Part shown: positions 58,893 through 64,000 of the stretch, in pieces
Numbering within the stretch: position 1 is the first letter of the stretch
Layout of the letters: the number at the start of each line of letters is the position of its first letter
Assembly: GCA_017893485.1 (NCBI GenBank)
Contig: CM030366.1
Coordinates: forward strand, 73,413,227 to 73,477,226
Reading direction: 5' to 3'
DNA from: Hemerocallis citrina
Taxonomy: Eukaryota > Streptophyta > Magnoliopsida > Asparagales > Asphodelaceae
Length of the DNA: 64,000 bases
Notes under the pieces: model-generated
Told to the model about the DNA's origin: nothing
The model's input: the letters and a program-made list of their open reading frames with translations, nothing else
The model's database searches: none
Position numbers and translations under genes: made by a program

Positions 58893-61600
58893 AGAGTTGC
58901 GACGTTTCAAGACAAGAACTCGTCAAAACGCTTAACTCCATCACTCGGCGACCAGCGCCTCGACGTGCCGCCGAACCGCCGTTCTACCGAGCCGAGGTGC
59001 CGAGGTACCGACCTCCACATATGGAGAAAAATTCTGTCGAGCCAGGATCACCGTCGAATCATTCCAATTTTCGTGTCAAAACTTGATGGACGGCTCAGAT
59101 CGCGCCACGCCCACAAAACGACAAAATAACGTTTTCTCGTGATCTGAACCCCGTTCTCGTGATTCGCACCGAGATGAACACTCCAGATCAAGCCACGCGT
59201 TCCTTCCGAGCTGCCGGCCACTGGGGTGCATAGCCGAGCTACCGAACAGCTTGGCCAAGCAACCGAGGTACTAGGTCGGAGAGTTGCGACGATTCAAGAC
59301 AAGAACTCGTCAAAATGCTTAACTCCATCACTCGGCAACCAGTGCCTCGACGTGCCACCGAACCGCCGTTCTACCGAGCCGAGGTGCCGAGGTACCGACC
59401 TCCACATATGGAGAAAAATTCTGCCAAGCCAGAATCACCGTCAATTCGCTCGAAAATTCGTGTCAAGACTTGATGAACAGCACAGATCGCGCCACGCCCA
59501 CAAAATGACAAGATAACGTTTTCTCATTATCTGAACCCCATCCTCGTGATTCGCGCTGAGATGAACGCTCCAAATCAAGCTGCACGTTCCTTCCGAGCTG
59601 CCGGCCACCGGGGTGCATATCCGAGCTACCGAACAGCTTGGCCAAGCAACCGAGCTACTAGGTCAGAGAGTTGCGACGATTCAAGACAAGAACTTGTCAA
59701 AACACTTAACTCCATCATTCGGCAACCAGCGCCTCGACGTGCCACCGAACTGCCGTTCTGCCGAGCCGAGGTACCAACCTCCACATATGGAGAGAAATTC
59801 TGCCGAGCCAGGATCACCGTCGGATCGTTCCGAAATCTGTGTCAAAACTTGATGGACGGCTCAGATCGCGCCACGCCCACAAAATGACAAGACAACGTTT
59901 TCTCGTGATCTGAACCCCATCCTCGTGATTCGCACCGTGAAGAATGCTCAGGATCGTGCCACGTAGCTCGGCAGGTCCCAGCGCTCCGAGCCGAGCTGCC
60001 GAGGAGTCAAGCCGAGGTGCCAAGGTACCGACCTCCACATATGGAGAAAAATTCTGCCGAACCAGAATCATCGTCGGATCATTCCAAAAATTCGTGTCAA
60101 AACTTGATGGACGGCTCAGATCGCATCATGCCCACAAAACGACAAGATAACATTTTCTCGTGATCTGAACCCCATCCTCGTGATTCACACCGAGATGAAC
60201 GCTCCAGATCAAGCCACGCGTTCCTTCCGAGCTGCCGGCCACCGGGGTGCATAGCCGAGCTACCGAACAGCTTGGCCAAGCAACCGAGCTACTAGGTCGG
60301 AGAGTTGCGATGATTCAAGACAAGAACTCATCAAAACGCTTAACTCCATCACTCGGCAACCAGCGCCTCGATGTGCCACCGAACCGCCGTTCTACCGAGC
60401 CGAGGTGCCGAGGTACCGACCTCCACATATTGAGAAAAATTCTGTCGAGCCAGAATCACCGTCAATTCTCTCTAAAATTTGTGTCAAGACTTGATGGACG
60501 GATCAGATCGTGCCACGCCCACAAAACGACAAGATAACATTTTCTCGTGATCTGAACCCCATCCTTGTGATTCTTGCCGAGATGAACGCTCCAGATCAAG
60601 CCGCGCATTCCTTCCGAGCTGCCGGCCACCGGGGTGCATAGCCGAGCTACCGAACAGCTTGGCCAAGCAACCGAGCTACTAGGTCGGAGAGTTGCGACGA
60701 TTCAAGACAAGAACTCGTTAAAACGCTTAACTCCATCACTCGGTAACCAGCGCCTCGACGTGCCACCGAACTGCCATTCTACCGTGCCGAGGTGCCGAAG
60801 TACCGACCTCCACATATGGAGAGAAATTCTGCCGAGCCAGGATCACCGTCGGATCGTTCCGAAATCCATGTCAAAACTTGATGGACGGCTCAGATCACGC
60901 CACGCCCACAAAATGACAATATAACGTTTTCTCGTGATCTGAACCTCGTCCTCGTGATTTGCACCGTGATGAACGCTCAGGATCGTGCCACGTAGCTCGG
61001 CAGATCCCAGCGCTCCGAGCCGAGCGGCCGAGAAGTCGAGCTGAGGTACCGACCTCCACAAATGGAGAAAAATTCTGCCGAACCAGAATCACCGTCAGAT
61101 CGCCCCAAAATTCGTGTCAAAACTTGATAGGCGGCTCAGATCGCGCCACGCCCACAAAACGACAAGATAATGTTTTCTCGTGATCTGAACCCCGTCCTCG
61201 TGATTCGCGTCGTGATGGATGCTCAGGATCGTGCCACGTAGCTCGGCAGATCCCAACGCTCCGAGCCGAGCTGCCCAGGAGTCGAGCCGAGGTGCCGAGG
61301 TACCGACCTCCACATATGGAGAAAAATTCTGCCGAACCAGAATCACCGTCAGATCGCCTCAAAATTCGTGTCAAAACTTGATGGGCGGCTCAGATCGCGC
61401 CACGCCCACAAAACGACAAGATAACATTTTCTCGTGATCTGAATCCCGTCCTCGTGATTCGCACCGTGATGGATGCTCAGGATCGTGCCACGTAGCTCGG
61501 CAGATCCCAGCGCTCCGAGCTGAGCTACCGAGGAGTCGAGCCGAGCTGCCGAGGAGTCGAGCCGAGGTGCCGAGGTACCGACCTCCACATACGGAGAAAT
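58893..61600. repeat. Large mixed-unit tandem array of element C
   Basis: A core with TACCGACCTCCACATATGG recurs at about 59006, 59393, 59772, 60026, 60414, 60801, 61047, 61301 and 61576. Spacings are about 387 (387, 379, 388, 387) or about 250 (254, 246, 254, 275) bases. The long unit carries 'gccggccaccggggtgcatagcc...gagagttgcgac' between cores; the short unit carries 'gatcgtgccacgtagctcggcag'. The order is long, long, short, long, long, short, short, short. Open frames of 60-100 codons in several frames are by-products of its GC-rich, periodic structure. Confidence 0.95.
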
Positions 61601-61669
61601 TACTAGCCGACCCACCCAAATCGTCCGATCACCCAGAAAATCGCGCTCGTCGACGATAATGGGTCCAGA

Positions 61670-62105
61670 TCGCGCCACGACATAATTAGTTATTACAAAT
61701 TAATTTTTATTTATTAAAATTGTTTTATTTATTTAAAAATTACGACAAAATGATTAAATATTCGAGAAAATTAATTAAAAATTTTAGGAAATAATTATAA
61801 ATTTGGGGAAATATTTTGAGCCCCTGAGAAAGTAATTATTGCCTAGAATGGCTGATTAAGACCCCTGGACGACGAATCAACACTTTGCAAAATTAAATAA
61901 GTGATCCGAAAGATAGATAAAAGTTAAGGAAAGATGCCGGAAAACCAGAGGTGCTCAAGAACGGCTTAGAGCACGCGACTAACCCGGAAAATCACCATAC
62001 TACCCTATACAAAGGATCGTCACCCCTCGTTTGGACTCCGATACAACTCCAAAAGCCATTAAAACAGTAAAACTACTCCTCAAAGGCTGATCAAATTCAG
62101 CCTTC
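61670..62105. other. 3' leader region of element C
   Basis: AT-rich (61680-61800), then mixed sequence up to the polypurine tract. I see no gene or repeat. Confidence 0.5.
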
Positions 62106-62121
62106 GGAAGTGGGGGGCTCG
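62106..62121 (+). other. Polypurine tract of Tat element C
   Basis: GGAAGTGGGGGGCTCG directly before the LTR start, almost identical to the tract of element B. Confidence 0.8.
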
Positions 62122-62660
62122 TGATATGGGGCTAAAAATGAGATTAAATCGGAACCGTCCAAATCGGGCACGAATCTTAAAGTTTAGGGATAATTTTTCA
62201 AAGGCCCAATAACCTGCGAACGGATCCACCTCAACTGAGTACGGGTCCCAACCCGAAATGAACCCGGTTCAGCAGGATGGAATTAGGGTTTCTGATTCAT
62301 CCGAATCAACGGTCCTGATTCATATCTATCCGTTCACTGGGAATTATGGATTACATTTCTTATCTGATCATAGGGATTACATTCCTAATCTGATCCCTAA
62401 GGCGGCTATAAATACCCCCCATCCACCACCATTAAGAGGTAATCAATCTTTTGCTAATTTACGCTCTCTCATAATCTTCCTGATTACTGACTTGAGCGTC
62501 GGAGGGTGCGTTGCCGGGATCAACTCCGGTGTCTCGCACTTCTTGCAAGTGAACGACGGAAGTCAGCCGTCAAACTCCGGCGGATCAGGTTTCAGGTTTG
62601 CTATTCAAGTTTTCCAAGAATCCACAAATACTATCTGTTTACCCCCACACCAGATTTAAC
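62122..62660 (+). repeat. 3' LTR of Tat element C
   Basis: It starts TGATATGGGGCTAAAAATG, like the A element LTR start. It contains TATA (CTATAAATAC, 62406-62415), AGGTAATCAATCTTTT (about 62436) and the conserved block 62482-62532 (GCGTCGGAGGGT, then CCGGGATCAACTCCGG). The 3' edge is uncertain: similarity to the LTR ends of A and B fades at about 62650-62660, where the sequence turns AT-rich. Confidence 0.75.
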
Positions 62661-63308
62661 GGTAACAATAAACATAATATGTACGTAAAATTTAGTTTAA
62701 TAAAAAATTTAATGTTTCATAAACAAATAAAATAGATACACACATTTTATGAAATTCATTTCGAGAAAGAATACACCCAAATACGCGCACCGAAATAAGC
62801 ATGTGCATCACACGTAAAATATCAAAAATACGAAATTTGACGTTATCAATGGAAAAAGTGTTAAAGATAATAAAAATATAATATAATAAAATATATTTAT
62901 TGATTTATATATATTCCATAATGTAATCATTACGTACATAGAAAATACGTGCATTACACGTGAAAAGTATTTTAATTAAAATAAGGAAAAATAAATTTCC
63001 GTTTATAAAAATAGATTTGAATACCGAAAATAAATAATTTAAACACATAGAAAATATTACACGTTGCGGTGGAAACACATAATCGATACGTGCATCAAAA
63101 ACACATAAAAAGCACGTAAAAATGCAGAGATTGAAATTTAATATTTTAGTTGACTCAAATAGGATAAAATATACAAAAAATGCAAAAATAGTCGGAAATA
63201 AAAATACGTAGTGAAACACGTTACAAACATTACCAGTAACGGTATAAAATACACGTGCTTAACACGTGAAGGGCAAAATTGTCATTTCCAATTTTGCGGG
63301 GTGTTACA
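62661..63308 (-). repeat. Partial long gypsy LTR, minus strand
   Basis: The right end, read on the minus strand, is TGTAACACCCCGCAAAATTGG. The 370 bases inside it align with the right end of the solo LTR at 52858-56409 (cacgtgcttaacac, cgtgcatcaaaa, aaataatttaaa, cgttacaaac). The left part is missing, cut by element C or by deletion. Confidence 0.75.
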
Positions 63309-63321
63309 CTCTTTCCCTCTT
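63309..63321 (-). other. Polypurine tract next to the minus-strand LTR
   Basis: On the minus strand AAGAGGGAAAGAG immediately precedes TGTAACACC. This makes the LTR at 63308 a 3' LTR with an internal region to its right, and sets the orientation of the whole LTR family. Confidence 0.65.
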
Positions 63322-64000
63322 AGAACAGTTCTGTCCTTAGAACTCACTAAGATAAAATTTGTATTTTGTACACGCCAAAGAAAAATATCATTATAGAAAA
63401 TTACAAATATTAAGAAAATAAATGTAGTATATAAATAAGTAATGTGGAAAAACAAGACAAATTCCATATAAGAAAACTATGAGTATCCAAATTTTATAAG
63501 AACAGAACGAGAAATCTAGGAAAATAACATAAGGACAGAGATGTGATCAAAGATAGGATAGATTGAGAGAAATTTTCATACAAAATAATATTAGGTAAAG
63601 CATTAGATAAAAGGAAAAATAAATTAAGTCATTAATTTATGGAATAGTTCGGAAAACAATGTAATAAAGAGAAACATGGTCAATGGATAATTTATAAATA
63701 AATTTAGTAGTCAAAATTTATTAAAGTAATACGCGGTAGAAAAAATGCAAACTGAATTGGTACTGTATAACGAAAACTGAATTAGCAATTTTTGAGAAGA
63801 CTATTGGATAACATTTTGAAAAATATATGAGAATGAAATATAGTTAAAAGTATAGACAATATAAAATAATTCTGTATACCAATTAATAGAATAATTTGTA
63901 GAGTAACTATAATAATTATACACACAATTTAAAGATATAAAAGGCATACAACGAAATACTTTTGAATTGTCAAGCAGAGCAAGAAAAACCAACATACAAA
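63322..64000. other. AT-rich tail, no gene seen
   Basis: If the preceding tract is genuine, this should be the 3' end of that element's internal region. However, no integrase or chromodomain-like coding sequence is visible in any frame, so it is untranslated, decayed, or unrelated flanking DNA. Confidence 0.4.

Larger units (their letters stand above)
57151..62660 (+). mobile_element. Tat-lineage element C, 3' third only
   Basis: It holds, in order, the 5'-truncated antisense gene (57151-58595, minus), a large GC-rich tandem array (58893-61600), a 3' leader region, a polypurine tract (62106-62121) and a 3' LTR (62122-62660). The order and orientation equal the corresponding part of element B, but the DNA is not closely similar, so it is a different Tat family. 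Pol, primer site and 5' LTR are absent, having been lost at the 57150/57151 junction. Confidence 0.85.

Noticed and set aside
58881..61678. Many 60-110-codon frames in both strands
   Set aside because: They recur with the tandem repeat period and encode only repeat-derived peptides with no conserved frame.
38680..63308. LTR D and the LTR at 62661-63308 as two halves of one LTR split by the Tat elements
   Set aside because: Their flanks do not match (agtaa against ctctt), they appear to read in opposite directions, and a polypurine tract lies beyond 63308.

Overview
The window is plant nuclear DNA, almost certainly from an angiosperm and probably a eudicot. The evidence is a seven-exon SR-protein gene with plant-type introns, a telo-box in its leader, a nuclear tRNA-Arg gene, and a dense landscape of plant Ty3/gypsy, Ty1/copia, LINE, Helitron, Mutator-like, hAT and PIF/Harbinger elements. 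I could not place the species. Only two features look like working host genes: tRNA-Arg(ACG) at 15148-15220 on the minus strand and an SC35-type splicing factor at 15431-20882 on the plus strand. Nearly everything else is transposable-element sequence, much of it nested.

Layout, left to right. At 1-2537 a minus-strand Tat (Retand-like) gypsy relic is cut at base 219 by another element's end. At 3221-11328 lies one old 3.6-kb solo LTR, recognised by matching AGGGT duplications at both ends. It is interrupted by a 291-bp mini solo LTR and by a 4.2-kb nest of Helitron pieces, Mutator-like terminal-inverted-repeat (TIR) elements, a higher-order minisatellite and microsatellites. Then come a LINE fragment (11592-12170), diverged repeats, a Helitron (14579-15103) and the two host genes. 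A 5'-truncated LINE with target duplication and poly-A follows (22820-24967), then a full-length but broken copia element (25841-33002, duplication TACTT). A region of small DNA transposons comes next (a PIF/Harbinger-like element, a hAT MITE and a Helitron 5' end carrying an intron-like segment). A long plus-strand gypsy LTR (38680-42457) follows.

From 42458 to 62660 two plus-strand Tat elements, B and C, lie head to tail. B keeps its 5' LTR, primer-binding site, pol (protease, RT, RNase H, archaeal-type RNase H, integrase) and part of its 3' LTR, but most of gag is missing. C keeps only its 3' third. Both carry a multi-exon gene on the opposite strand between pol and the 3' LTR, with its own TATA box, and directly upstream of that TATA a large GC-rich tandem array (88-bp units in B, about 387- and 250-bp units in C). 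A second 3.55-kb solo LTR (52858-56409, duplication TCTTC) sits inside B's array. The window ends in a minus-strand LTR fragment with its polypurine tract (62661-63321) and AT-rich sequence.

The most interesting system is this antisense module of the Tat elements: a spliced minus-strand gene, its TATA box, and a tandem array that differs completely in sequence between B and C but has the same position. Intron 1 of the gene is conserved in place and phase between the two copies. A sequence block near the LTR transcription start is also shared by all three otherwise dissimilar Tat elements.
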